Part shown: positions 9,151 through 18,125 of the stretch, piece by piece | How the letters are laid out: each line of letters begins with the position of its first letter | Position numbering within the stretch: the stretch's first letter is position 1 | Assembly: GCF_025231525.1 (NCBI RefSeq) | Contig: NZ_CP103057.1 | Span: forward strand, 1,877,001-1,941,000 | Origin: Sphingomonas endolithica | GTDB lineage: Bacteria; Pseudomonadota; Alphaproteobacteria; Sphingomonadales; Sphingomonadaceae | DNA: 64,000 bases | Direction: 5' to 3' | Translations under genes and position numbers: made by a program | The notes under the pieces: model-generated | What the model saw: the letters and a program-made list of their open reading frames with translations, nothing else | Database searches by the model: none | Told to the model about the DNA's origin: nothing

Positions 9151-12100
9151 TCAGGCGCTTCTGCGCACGATCTGGTGCATCATGTCGGACGACGCGCGGA
9201 TCCGTTCTGCGCGATCCTCATGCGGCCAAGAACCAATTCCAGCATCAAGCTCCGCCGCAGCGTCACCAAGTTCGGCCTCCCCGAACATACCCGCCGTTCC
9301 GGCCAGATTGTGCGCCATCTTCGCGACTTCGCTCACCTCGGTGTCCGTAAACCGGCCGGCGCGGATCAGCGCGTCGAGCGCCTCGAGGGTGGCCGTCCGC
9401 CGAACCGCATAGCGCTCGCGCAGCGTTAGGTTGGCTCTGGGAGCGCCCTCAGGCTCCGGCGCCGGTTCGCTCTCCGCCGTTTCGCCGAGATAGCGTTGCA
9501 GCACCTCCTCTAAAGCGTTCGGGCTTAGGGGCTTTGTCAGATGTTCGTTCATGCCGGCAGCGCGGCACCGAGCCAAATGCTGTGGCTGAGCGCTAGCCGT
9601 CAGCGCAACGATCGGCATCTTTGCGGTGGCGCCGGTCTGCTGACGGATCGCCCGCGTCGCGGCAAAGCCGTCCATCACCGGCATTTGGCAGTCCATGAGG
9701 ATAAGGTCGAAGCTCTGCGTCTCCAGTACTGTAAGCGCCTCAAGTCCATCTTCCGCCAACTGCACGGTGCAGCCGTATGGGGACAACATAGCAAGCATTA
9801 ATTCGCGGTTGAGATCGACGTCGTCGACCACCAGGATCCGCTTACCCGTCAGCGACAATGGTCCCCGCGCTGGAACTTCATTTTCGCTTCCTTCCAGTGC
9901 ATCGGCGATGGGAAGCGTGATCTCAAACCAGAAGGTCGATCCCGTGCCGATTTTGCTCGTCACGCCGATCTCGCCCCCCATAAGCGACACGAGTTGCCGC
10001 GATATGGCAAGGCCGAGGCCCGTCCCGCCGTAATGACGCGAGACCGAAGCTGTCGCCTGGACGAACCTATTGAACAGCATCGCCAGCTTGTCTTCGGCTA
10101 TGCCACCGCCTGTATCGATGACTTCGATCCGCAGGCGCGCATCGTGATCCTGACGCTCGACCAGCTTGACCCTGGTTGTCACGGAGCCGTTTTGCGTAAA
10201 CTTCACCGCATTCGACAGTAGGTTGAGCAGTATTTGGCGAAGCCGCCCGGAGTCCCCCACCAGCTTAGTGGGCAAGCATGGATCGACATCGACGTGCAGG
10301 CGAACATCCCGCGAAGCGGCTTGTGGCTCCAGCAACGATACGGTGTTGGTGAAGAAAGCGTCCACGTCGAACGCGCCGCAATCCAGCACCAGCTTGTCCG
10401 CCTCGAGCTTCGAAAAGTCGAGTACGTTGTCGATCACCGCATGCAGCGCCAGGCCAGCGCTGTGCACCAGCCCAACCCTGCGCCGAACTTCCGGATCTAG
10501 CCCATTGCTTTCGTTGAGCAGGCGGGAAAAGCCGATAATGCTGTTGAGCGGGGTGCGGAGTTCGTGGCTCATATTTGCCAGGAAGTGCTCCTTGGAGTGC
10601 ATTGCCTCTTCCGCGGCGAGCTTGGCCGCGGCCAATGCATTCTCCTGCTCCTTCTGGGCGGTCACATCGCGAATGACGTCGAGATAGCCGGTTACCGCCT
10701 GCGTCCCGGGATCGCGCAGCAGTGCCGGACTTGATTCTACCCATACCCAGCGCGCCTCGGTCTTGTGCCACAAGCGCCAGCGGACTCGCTCTCCCGTCGT
10801 GCCGCCCTTCAGCCTGCGGAAGGTCGCCAGTAACTCCACAATATCGTCGGGGTGCGTGATGTTTGCGGGCTGGTGGCCCATGCGCTCCACGCTGGTGTAT
10901 CCGGTAACCGCGACCGACGATGGCGAGACGAACGTCGTACGGCCCTCGAGGTCGCTGGTGACGATGACGTCACTAGAATTCTCGGCCATCAGCCGGTATC
11001 GCATGTCGCTTTCACGCGCCTTCTCCTCGGCGCGCCTGAGTTCCGACACATCGAGCAGCACGCCGAAAACGCCGAGCGCGACACCTCCTTCGCGGCGGAT
11101 CGTCCCTCGCGCGAGAATGTGGCGGACCTTGCCGCTGGGCAATAGTAGGCGATAGCTGCTCTCATAGTCATGCGCGCCACTGGCGATTGCATTTGCCATC
11201 GCTTCGGCTGCCTTTTCGCTATCCTCAGGATGGCGACGCTCGATCAGCTGGTCGATGCTGGGGACGTGGTGTTGCGGATCGAGTTCGAGCATGCCCCAGA
11301 GCTCGTTTGACCAGCTCACCTCCTGCGTGATGAGGTCGAGCGTGCAGTAGCCCATATGCGCGATCTTCTCGGCGGTGTGCATGAGCACGTTCGCCTGCAG
11401 TGCGGCCACCTCAGCGCGCTTCAGCTCGGTGACGTCACGCTTGCCGACAAAGACGCGGCGGACCTCGCCGGCGGCGTCATGCAACGGCAACACCCTGACA
11501 TCGAAGATCACGTCGTTCCCCGAAGCGGTTCGCTCCTCGGCCGTGTGCCGCCCTTCTCCCAGAGCGATTGCCTCTTCCATATTATGCTTCGCGCGCTGCG
11601 CGCGTGCCGGGGGGAACAAATCCCGAAGTTCCTTCCCTCGCACCTCTGCGATGGTGAACCCCAGCGACCGTTCCGCAGCTTCGTTCATCGTGTTCATCGT
11701 AAACGTGTTGCCCGCTAGGTCGTAGACGATGTTTACGTCGGGCGAACTCTCGAAGATGCCCTTGAAGAGCGCCTGAGCTTCCTGGATCACGGCCGCCGAA
11801 TGTTCAGCGACGATGTTTGCGCGAATGAGCTCCCGTGTACGTTCCTCCAGGGCTTCCGTCGCCTCCACACGAGCCGTGACGTCTCGGCATGCCGAGACGA
11901 TGTGCAGCGCGCCATGCTCGCTGGCTGCCAAGCGCATACCAATTTCGATGTGGACGAGATGGCCGTCTTTGTGGCGCAACCGGGTCAGGTGCGTCACCGT
12001 GGTGCCCACGGGTGCGGCTTGCAGCGTCGCGGTCGCTTTCGCCATCGGCTCGCGCTCTTCGGGTGGCATAAAGCCGAACACCGTCTTGCCGGTCAACGCT

Positions 12101-13236
12101 TCCGGCGCATAACCCAGTATCTTCTCGCTTGACGGTGACATGTAGGAGCAACGGCCGCGTACTGAATATAGGCCGACCATGTCGCTCGCAGTGTCCGCCA
12201 GCAGGCGATAGCGGTCTTCGGACTCGCGTTCCGCCGAAAGATCCTGGATCTGAGCGATTAGATGTTTAGGCGCGCCATCGCTTCCCAGCACCAGAGATGC
12301 CGACAATCGCACCCATACGACCCGGCCGCTCTTGCGGATATACCGCTTCTCCAGCTGGTATGACGGGATGTCACCGGCGATCAGTTTTTCCAACAGATGT
12401 AGATCACCTGCCAGATCGTCGGGATGGGTAATCGTCTGAAAATCTAGCGTAGTAGCTTCAGCATGCTCATAGCCGATCAGGTCGCAAAAGGCTGAGTTCA
12501 ACTTCAAGAGACTACCGTCCAGCGCCACCAGCGCCATTCCGATCGGTGCATGATCAAAAGCGTTTTCGAACAACTCGGTCTGAGCGCGCCGCTCAGAGAT
12601 ATCCTGTATCAGAGAGGTGAACTGCCATTCGTCGCCGATGTTGGTGGCGCTGAGCGCAAGCTCGATGGGAAAAACCTCGCCGTTCCGGCGCAGCGCAGTG
12701 ACTTCAATTCGGCTTCCGATCAAGCGCGCGGCCCGGCTCGACATGTAGCGCGCTAAACCGACGTCGTGTGCCGCGCGTAGTTCAGGCGGTACTATGATTT
12801 CGGAGAGGATCCGCCCTGTTACCTCGTGGGCCTTCCAACCGAAGGTCAGTTCTGCGTGACGGTTCCAGCCGCTGATTGTGCCGTGTTGATTGATCGTGAC
12901 GATCGCCTGGTGCGCGGTCTCCAGGATGCTCTGGAGGCGCTGCTCGTTGGCGCGCACAGCTTCTTCCAGAAAGCGGCGTTCATTCGCTCCAGCCGAAAGC
13001 GCCTCGGCGGTAAGCTCCGCGGTTTCGAGTTTGGCCGTCTGCCGCTGGAACACCTCCAGGTGCAGTTCACGCGACCGTCGCGCGAACAGGAAAAGGGAGG
13101 CCGCGCCAACGAAAAGCAAGGCGATGATCGCCTCGTCCAGCTGCCATGATTCATGTTTTTCGACAAAGGCAATGAGACGCTCGAACGCGTCGATCCTAAT
13201 GCACAAGATGCATAGAATCGCTGCGCCTAGCATCAC
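9151..13236 (-). CDS. Multi-PAS hybrid sensor histidine kinase with REC and Hpt domains
   Basis: A very large (about 1361 residues) hybrid histidine kinase. Order: two short N-terminal membrane segments (ILCILCIRI and IIALLFVGAASLFLFA); about six PAS domains between residues 95 and 870; a HisKA domain with phospho-accepting histidine in MSHELRTPLNSIIGF; a HATPase with DTGGGIAEDKL and GGTGLGLAIS; a receiver domain (ILVVDD, LILMDCQMPVMDG); and a C-terminal Hpt domain with histidine in AHNLAGTAGMFG. It thus carries a full phosphorelay in one chain. The GTG-ATG start at 13236/13233 has no Shine-Dalgarno. The frame stays open upstream to a CTG at 13290 that has AAAGGAGA at 13297-13304, a possible true start. 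It is divergent from a GGDEF-EAL gene, suggesting control of c-di-GMP turnover. Confidence 0.92.
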   Translation of the reverse strand: MMLGAAILCILCIRIDAFERLIAFVEKHESWQLDEAIIALLFVGAASLFLFARRSRELHLEVFQRQTAKLETAELTAEALSAGANERRFLEEAVRANEQRLQSILETAHQAIVTINQHGTISGWNRHAELTFGWKAHEVTGRILSEIIVPPELRAAHDVGLARYMSSRAARLIGSRIEVTALRRNGEVFPIELALSATNIGDEWQFTSLIQDISERRAQTELFENAFDHAPIGMALVALDGSLLKLNSAFCDLIGYEHAEATTLDFQTITHPDDLAGDLHLLEKLIAGDIPSYQLEKRYIRKSGRVVWVRLSASLVLGSDGAPKHLIAQIQDLSAERESEDRYRLLADTASDMVGLYSVRGRCSYMSPSSEKILGYAPEALTGKTVFGFMPPEEREPMAKATATLQAAPVGTTVTHLTRLRHKDGHLVHIEIGMRLAASEHGALHIVSACRDVTARVEATEALEERTRELIRANIVAEHSAAVIQEAQALFKGIFESSPDVNIVYDLAGNTFTMNTMNEAAERSLGFTIAEVRGKELRDLFPPARAQRAKHNMEEAIALGEGRHTAEERTASGNDVIFDVRVLPLHDAAGEVRRVFVGKRDVTELKRAEVAALQANVLMHTAEKIAHMGYCTLDLITQEVSWSNELWGMLELDPQHHVPSIDQLIERRHPEDSEKAAEAMANAIASGAHDYESSYRLLLPSGKVRHILARGTIRREGGVALGVFGVLLDVSELRRAEEKARESDMRYRLMAENSSDVIVTSDLEGRTTFVSPSSVAVTGYTSVERMGHQPANITHPDDIVELLATFRRLKGGTTGERVRWRLWHKTEARWVWVESSPALLRDPGTQAVTGYLDVIRDVTAQKEQENALAAAKLAAEEAMHSKEHFLANMSHELRTPLNSIIGFSRLLNESNGLDPEVRRRVGLVHSAGLALHAVIDNVLDFSKLEADKLVLDCGAFDVDAFFTNTVSLLEPQAASRDVRLHVDVDPCLPTKLVGDSGRLRQILLNLLSNAVKFTQNGSVTTRVKLVERQDHDARLRIEVIDTGGGIAEDKLAMLFNRFVQATASVSRHYGGTGLGLAISRQLVSLMGGEIGVTSKIGTGSTFWFEITLPIADALEGSENEVPARGPLSLTGKRILVVDDVDLNRELMLAMLSPYGCTVQLAEDGLEALTVLETQSFDLILMDCQMPVMDGFAATRAIRQQTGATAKMPIVALTASAQPQHLARCRAAGMNEHLTKPLSPNALEEVLQRYLGETAESEPAPEPEGAPRANLTLRERYAVRRTATLEALDALIRAGRFTDTEVSEVAKMAHNLAGTAGMFGEAELGDAAAELDAGIGSWPHEDRAERIRASSDMMHQIVRRSA

Positions 13237-13533
13237 TAGGATCAGGTCGGATTGTTTTCTGCTGAGCCCGCGAGCTGACCGATGGTCCAGGGTCCATCTC
13301 CTTTGCCCAGAGTATGATGCAAAGCCGATAACAGGTGATGAAGAGGCTCAAACTGCAGCTTCCACGTCCGCAGCCACCCCGACGATGCAGGCTATCATGA
13401 GCTTTTCTGGTACAGAACGGTAGGACTGAGCGCGGCACGGCAAGACGTGGATCCACAAAGCGTAATCTCAAACAGCACCTGATTGGCGCGAGATTACGAG
13501 TGCCATCAAAGTCTTAACTTCATGGAGCTACGG

Positions 13534-15282
13534 ATGTCCCGGGAGACGGATTTGGACAACCGGACGTGGAATACGACTCGGGCCGAAGGCGCACTTGCTG
13601 AGTTAAACTCAGTTCAGCACCGCTATGAGCAGATGCTGGCGAACTCAGCGACTGCGGCGGTGTGTGCCGGGCCAGACAATCTGATCGTATCGTGGAACAC
13701 GGCAGCCGAGCAGCTTTTCGGTTACACTGCCGAGCAAGCGATCGGCCAGCCGCTTTCAATCATCATTCCACCAAGGTTGAGATCCGCGCATGATGCTGGA
13801 CTCGCCCGAGCGGTTCAGAGCGGGCATGCACGCCTCGCTGGGCATTCCGTTGATATCCTTGCGTTGCATGCAAATGGCACGGAGATCCCGGTCGACCTGT
13901 CGCTTTCCATGTGGCTTGAGGAGGGCGAGCCGATGTTCGGCGCTCTTTTGCGTGACATTGCGGATCGTCACTCCGCTACGCAACGGCTCGAACATCTCGC
14001 CAACTGTGATACCCTGACGTCCCTGCCGAACCGCAATGCACTAAGCGAGCGGCTTGCAGCAGATGTGGAACGAGTGCCGTGTTCGTTGCTGCTGCTTGAT
14101 CTGGACGGCTTCAAGCACGTGAACGACAGCTTAGGTCACTCTATAGGCGACCAACTCCTCACAGCCGTAGCAGCCCGGTTGACGGGGGCCGTGGAAGCCG
14201 GCGCGTTCGTGGCTCGACTAGGCGGCGACGAGTTTGCGGTCTTACTTACCGATTGTGCAGACCCGCTGAGGGTAGATGCGCTTACAGAGCAAGTCTTTTG
14301 TGCCCTGCAGCATCCTTTCGATCTTGCCGGACAATCGATTTACGTAAGCACGAGCATCGGAATCGCGATGTCGCCCAAAGATGGGTCGGATGTAGAGCAG
14401 CTCCTCTCAAGCGCGGATCTGGCGCTTTATAGTGCGAAGGGCAGCGGCGGAGGGGTGCGAACTTTCTTCGTCCGCGCGATGCAGAACAGTTCGGAGCAGA
14501 GACATCGCTTAAGCTCAGAACTGCGGCATGCGCTGGGTAACAAGGAGTTTGAACTCTGGTACCAGCCTCAGGTCCGCTTGGCCGATCACGCTATCTCGGG
14601 ATTTGAGGCACTGCTCCGGTGGCGCCATCCGGATCATGGGCTGCTTGCGCCACAAGCGTTTATCGAGGTGCTTGAGGAAAGCGCAATTGCCGAAGAGGTA
14701 GGCGATTGGATCGTAGAACAAGCGTGCACGGCGGCAGCCGAATGGAGCCATATGGGGTGGGGAGCACTGCGCATTGGGGTCAATCTTTTTGCAGCGCAAC
14801 TACGTTCAGAGCGATTATTTGAAGTCGTATCATCAGCGCTCAAAAGGCACAGGCTGTCTCCTGGTCAGCTTGAACTTGAAATCACTGAAAACACTGTCCT
14901 CAGGCATAGCAACCAATCGACCAAGGCACTTAGGAGGCTGAAGGCTCTGGGCGTGGGTATCGCGTTTGACGATTTTGGCACGGGGTTCGCCTCCCTAAGC
15001 CTGTTGCAACGATATCCCCTTACACGTCTGAAAATCGACCGCAGCTTCGTGGCCCGGATTGACCGAAAGGTTGGCGACGCGGCTATTGTCAATGCCATCA
15101 TCAGAATGGCGGCAAGCCTTGATCTAGATGTTATCGCCGAAGGGGTAGAGACGGCGGAACAGGAGGCGGCGTTAGCCGAGCTAGGTTGCGAAGAAGCGCA
15201 AGGATACCGCTACGGACATGCTATGCCATCTGCAGAAATCTCGGCGACGTTTCTCAGGCGCGGGGCCGCCGCGTGGATATAG
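13534..15282 (+). CDS. PAS-GGDEF-EAL cyclic-di-GMP signalling protein
   Basis: A bifunctional-type c-di-GMP enzyme: a PAS domain at about residues 25-145 (YEQMLANSATAAVCAG, SWNTAAEQLFGYT), a GGDEF diguanylate cyclase with intact ARLGGDEFAVLL and upstream LLDLDGFKHVND, then an EAL phosphodiesterase with GFEALLRWRHPDHG, ITENTV and FDDFGTGFASL. Metal and catalytic residues appear intact in both domains. It has no membrane segment. ATG 13534 is preferred because GGAG lies 8 bases upstream; upstream TTG/ATG codons at 13483 and 13522 are possible. The next PAS gene begins within its last codons. Confidence 0.92.
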   Translation: MSRETDLDNRTWNTTRAEGALAELNSVQHRYEQMLANSATAAVCAGPDNLIVSWNTAAEQLFGYTAEQAIGQPLSIIIPPRLRSAHDAGLARAVQSGHARLAGHSVDILALHANGTEIPVDLSLSMWLEEGEPMFGALLRDIADRHSATQRLEHLANCDTLTSLPNRNALSERLAADVERVPCSLLLLDLDGFKHVNDSLGHSIGDQLLTAVAARLTGAVEAGAFVARLGGDEFAVLLTDCADPLRVDALTEQVFCALQHPFDLAGQSIYVSTSIGIAMSPKDGSDVEQLLSSADLALYSAKGSGGGVRTFFVRAMQNSSEQRHRLSSELRHALGNKEFELWYQPQVRLADHAISGFEALLRWRHPDHGLLAPQAFIEVLEESAIAEEVGDWIVEQACTAAAEWSHMGWGALRIGVNLFAAQLRSERLFEVVSSALKRHRLSPGQLELEITENTVLRHSNQSTKALRRLKALGVGIAFDDFGTGFASLSLLQRYPLTRLKIDRSFVARIDRKVGDAAIVNAIIRMAASLDLDVIAEGVETAEQEAALAELGCEEAQGYRYGHAMPSAEISATFLRRGAAAWI

Positions 15283-15690
15283 AGACCGATGCGATCGAAC
15301 TTCGCAACCTAAGGTTGCTAGGAGAGTATTGTAGTGACGTGATAGCCACTGTCACTCCAAACATGCTGTTTAGTTATATCTCACCTTCTGTTGAACGTCT
15401 GTTCGGTTGGCCAGTCAGGCTGCGCTTGGCCATCCAATCAGTGACTTTGTCGTGGCGGATGATCTACCTGAAATTACTGCCGCGACGGCGAAGTTGAACG
15501 CAGGCGAGATATTGAGCGCCACCGTCACCGTTAGGATAAAGCGTTATGACGGAACGATCGTCTGGACGGAGATAACATCGCGTCCGATCAGGAGTGCTGA
15601 CAGCGCCGAACTCGGTGAGCGGGCCGTGGTCATCCGCGATATCACCGAGCGCAAAATACTTCAAGAAAAGCTGCTAGCAATGGCCATGAA
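15273..15690 (+). pseudogene. PAS-domain sensor (probable diguanylate cyclase), frameshifted and truncated by IS6
   Basis: The frame opens with GTG at 15273, overlapping the stop of the GGDEF-EAL gene by 10 bases. It encodes the first half of a PAS domain (YCSDVIATVTPNMLFSYISP, SVERLFGW). Near 15411 the reading moves to another frame (ALGHPISDFVVADDLPEI onward), then runs through IVWTEITSRPI and AVVIRDITERKILQEKLLAMAM. In intact relatives this last segment is followed by a GGDEF domain (TDGLTGLANRR-type). Here it stops exactly at the IS6 left end (15691), so the catalytic domain is missing. I infer a dead diguanylate cyclase. Confidence 0.75.
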
Positions 15691-16525
15691 GGTGCTGTCA
15701 GTCTAATGCGAACCGCTCTCCACACGATGCACTTTGGTCTTTGAGCGCGATCGCCTAGCTCGCCACCTGACCCCACTCAGCCAGTGCGGCTGAGCGGCGT
15801 TCCTTGTAGGTCTGGCGGTCGACGAGATGGCGTTCGAGATTGAAGTGGTTGTGGACGTTGGCGTGCACGCTGGCAAACTTCTGTAGCGACTTCATCCGCC
15901 TGAACCTGAGCATCGCTCGCTCCCTTCTTCGGAACGAGAGGTGGCTGTTCTCAACCCGGTTGTTGGCCCAGCGTCCGACCTCCTGCTTCTGCTCGTTACC
16001 CAGCTCTTTCATTGCTGCACGATAAGAGCGCAGGCCGTCGGTGGTGATCGCCTCCGGGCTGCCGTGACGCTTCAGCGCCTTCTTCATGAAGCGTAGCGCT
16101 GCCTCCTTGTCGCGGGTCCTGGTGATGAAGCTCTCGAGGATCTCGCCTTCGTGATCGACCGCTCGCCAGAGGTAGACCATCTCGCCATTTAGCTTCACGT
16201 ACATCTCGTCGAGGTGCCAGCGCCAGTGCCGAAAACCGCGCATTCGCGAAATACGCTGCCGGCGAATGTCGCCGGCAAACATCGGCCCGAACCGGTTCCA
16301 CCACATCCGTACCGTCTCGTGACAAATGTCGATACCGCGCTCGAACAGCAGGTCCTCGACATTGCGGAGCGACAGCGGAAAACGCACGTACATCATGACC
16401 ACCAGGCGGATCACCTCGGGTGATGAATTGAAGTAGCGAAACGGACTGGCAGGCTTGCGGGGGCGAGGCATGCCGATCCCTACCCCGCCCCGCCTAACGA
16501 TCGGTGCATTTGCTCTGACAGAGCC
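15691..16525 (-). mobile_element. IS6-family insertion sequence
   Basis: An 835-bp element with one transposase gene. The right end, read inward, is GGCTCTGTCAGAGCAAATGC; the left end is GGTGCTGTCAGTCTAATGC, an imperfect inverted repeat typical in size and sequence of the IS6 family. The 8 bases on each side (GCCATGAA and CTTGAATG) are not a target duplication. The left neighbour is a truncated PAS gene and the right neighbour a 75-bp IS3 fragment, so the element sits at a rearrangement or deletion junction. Confidence 0.85.
15755..16471 (-). CDS. IS6-family transposase
   Basis: A DDE transposase of 238 residues. It has the IS6 N-terminal segment (PEVIRLVVMMYVRFPLSLRN and VEDLLFERGIDICHETVRMW), then the catalytic D in HLDEMYVKLNGE, D in AITTDGLRSY and E in NNRVENSHLSFRRRE. 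The start MPRPRKPASPFRYFN at 16471 matches the family. The frame is also open upstream into the neighbouring IS3 fragment, whose OrfA start codon (MPFK) is fused in frame at 16537. It appears intact and potentially active. Confidence 0.9.
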   Translation of the reverse strand: MPRPRKPASPFRYFNSSPEVIRLVVMMYVRFPLSLRNVEDLLFERGIDICHETVRMWWNRFGPMFAGDIRRQRISRMRGFRHWRWHLDEMYVKLNGEMVYLWRAVDHEGEILESFITRTRDKEAALRFMKKALKRHGSPEAITTDGLRSYRAAMKELGNEQKQEVGRWANNRVENSHLSFRRRERAMLRFRRMKSLQKFASVHANVHNHFNLERHLVDRQTYKERRSAALAEWGQVAS

Positions 16526-16600
16526 CTTGAATGGCATCTGTCGTCCCTTTCGTGGTCCAGACTATCATAGTCTCTGGGCCACTTAGCGGGGGGCAGATCA
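16526..16600 (-). mobile_element. IS3-family left-end fragment (75 bp)
   Basis: Reverse-complement copy of the first 75 bases of the complete IS3 element at 22687-23955, from its terminal TGATCTGCCCCCC to the fourth codon of OrfA. Only one mismatch was found over the 75 bases. It is cut on its inner side by the IS6 element, so the rest of this IS3 copy is gone. The high identity implies a recent event. Confidence 0.88.
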
Positions 16601-16686
16601 GCTAGCGGGCTTCGCTCTCGATTTGCGTCTCATGCGGCTTGGCTATCATCCCGGCACACCGAGTGCCACATTGGTCTGACAGAGCC
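16601..16686 (-). mobile_element. IS6-type terminal remnant fused to amidase 3' end
   Basis: Read from 16686 leftward the sequence begins GGCTCTGTCAGACCAATGTG, nearly the same as the right end of the neighbouring IS6 element (GGCTCTGTCAGAGCAAATGC), then diverges. It is probably the end of a different IS6-family copy, truncated by the IS3 fragment. Its bases encode the last 28 or so residues of the amidase frame. Confidence 0.55.
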
Positions 16687-17630
16687 CCTTTCCCCGCCCG
16701 TCGGCGGGCAAAATGCACTTCGACCGCGCGACGCACGCTTTGCGCGATACGCTTGCGGCCGTCCGCGGAATCAATGAATGCGGCGTCGCTTGGGTTGGAG
16801 AGATAGCCCGTCTCGAACAGGATCGAGGGCATGTCCGGGGCCCTTAGCACCATCAACGAGGCCATGCGGTGGAAGTTGGCTTTCATTGGGATCAGAAGCT
16901 GCGCCTCGCGCCCAAGCAACCGGGCGAAACTGGCCGAAGAGTTCAACGTCTCGCGCTGCGTCAGGTCGATCAGGATCGACGAGATGTCGGTGCTCGTGCC
17001 GCCGAGATCGATCCCACCAATGATGTCCGCCTTATTCTCGCGTGCGGCCAGCCGCGCGGACTCCTTGTCCGATGCGACCTCGGAGAGCGTGTAGACCGAG
17101 GCACCGCTGGCCGTACCCGACCCCACGCTGTCGCAATGGATCGAGATGAACAAGCTCGCCTTCAGCTTGCGCGCAATGCCGTAGCGCACGCGCAGGACGA
17201 GGAAGCGATCGTCCTCGCGCGTTAACGCCACGCGAACGCGGCCGGAGCGGAGCAGTTCGTCGCGGATCGACTTGGCGATGCGCAGCGTCACGTCCTTCTC
17301 GCGGCGATTGTCGGTCGGGGAGATCGCACCGGGATCGGCGCCGCCATGCCCGGCATCTAGCACCACTAAAGGACGGCTGGCGTCGTCGCCGTAAATGATG
17401 GGCAGTTTTCGCGACCGTCTTGGCTTGGGCCCGCCGTTGGCTATTGCCTCCCTGCGCTCTGGTGCGATTTGAACATCGGCCGAAGGCGCGAAGTGACTGT
17501 GGGGCGCTGTAGCTGCGTCTATGAGCCAAGTGCGCTCGGATGCGGTGGAACGAACCGGTGGCGCTAGAAGGCCAGAGATCAAAGAAACAATGCTCAACGC
17601 AGCCACATGAGGGAGTCCAAATTGCAACAT
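16602..17630 (-). CDS. N-acetylmuramoyl-L-alanine amidase (Amidase_3), C-terminus replaced
   Basis: A zinc amidase that cleaves the bond between muramic acid and the stem peptide, acting in the periplasm. A hydrophobic N-terminal signal (LPHVAALSIVSLISGLLAP) is followed by a linker and an Amidase_3 domain with the zinc motifs VLDAGHGGADPGA, RREKDVTLRIA, LFISIHCDSV and the catalytic LFETGYLSNPSDA. ATG 17630 gives a normal signal peptide; 17663 is an alternative. The final residues (ALSDQCGTRCAG to the stop) are encoded by an IS6-type end, so the original C-terminus has been swapped. The catalytic domain looks complete and may still work. Confidence 0.85.
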   Translation of the reverse strand: MLQFGLPHVAALSIVSLISGLLAPPVRSTASERTWLIDAATAPHSHFAPSADVQIAPERREAIANGGPKPRRSRKLPIIYGDDASRPLVVLDAGHGGADPGAISPTDNRREKDVTLRIAKSIRDELLRSGRVRVALTREDDRFLVLRVRYGIARKLKASLFISIHCDSVGSGTASGASVYTLSEVASDKESARLAARENKADIIGGIDLGGTSTDISSILIDLTQRETLNSSASFARLLGREAQLLIPMKANFHRMASLMVLRAPDMPSILFETGYLSNPSDAAFIDSADGRKRIAQSVRRAVEVHFARRRAGKGALSDQCGTRCAGMIAKPHETQIESEAR

Positions 17631-17751
17631 GTCTCGGCACCCATGATCGCTGTGCAGTAGCATACGCCGCCAACGGAAACGTCGCGGATTATGGTTCGTG
17701 ACCTTAGAATCAGCATAGCTGAAAGATTGGGAACGCCTGGAGTGGCAGTGT

Positions 17752-18111
17752 TCAGATAACGGACTTAATCGCCTTAATCATTCTCGTCATAACGTAGGGT
17801 TTGTCGCACTTCACTACAGATGGATAGCGCTCCTGAGTGATCGCGTCCTCATATCCGCTAGAGAATATGAAAGGAATATCACGCGCTATCAACGCCTCGG
17901 CAACGGGAAAGGAGATCTCACCTCCAAGATTAACGTCGAGTATCGCAATATCAACTTCAGCCTCGTCGGCTATCCGAGTAAGGGCGCCTGCTATCGTTGG
18001 CTCGGGGCCGATGACGACTGCTCCTAGATCCTGGAGTTCTCGCATAAGCCCTTTTGCGAGCATGTATTCGTCCTCAACGATAAGAATTCGAATATTACCT
18101 AGGCTATCCAT
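17752..18111 (-). CDS. Single-domain response regulator
   Basis: A receiver-only regulator of 119 residues: acidic pocket in ILIVEDEYML, phospho-acceptor aspartate in DIAILDVNLGGE, conserved FSSGYE and the lysine in VVKCDKPYV. There is no output domain. The ATG at 18111 is preceded by AGGTG at a proper distance. It follows the HWE kinase gene by about 15 bases in the same direction, so the two form a two-component pair. Receiver-only partners of HWE kinases often act as phosphate sinks or relay proteins; its target here is unknown. Confidence 0.9.
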   Translation of the reverse strand: MDSLGNIRILIVEDEYMLAKGLMRELQDLGAVVIGPEPTIAGALTRIADEAEVDIAILDVNLGGEISFPVAEALIARDIPFIFSSGYEDAITQERYPSVVKCDKPYVMTRMIKAIKSVI

Positions 18112-18125
18112 TTCACGCACCTTTG

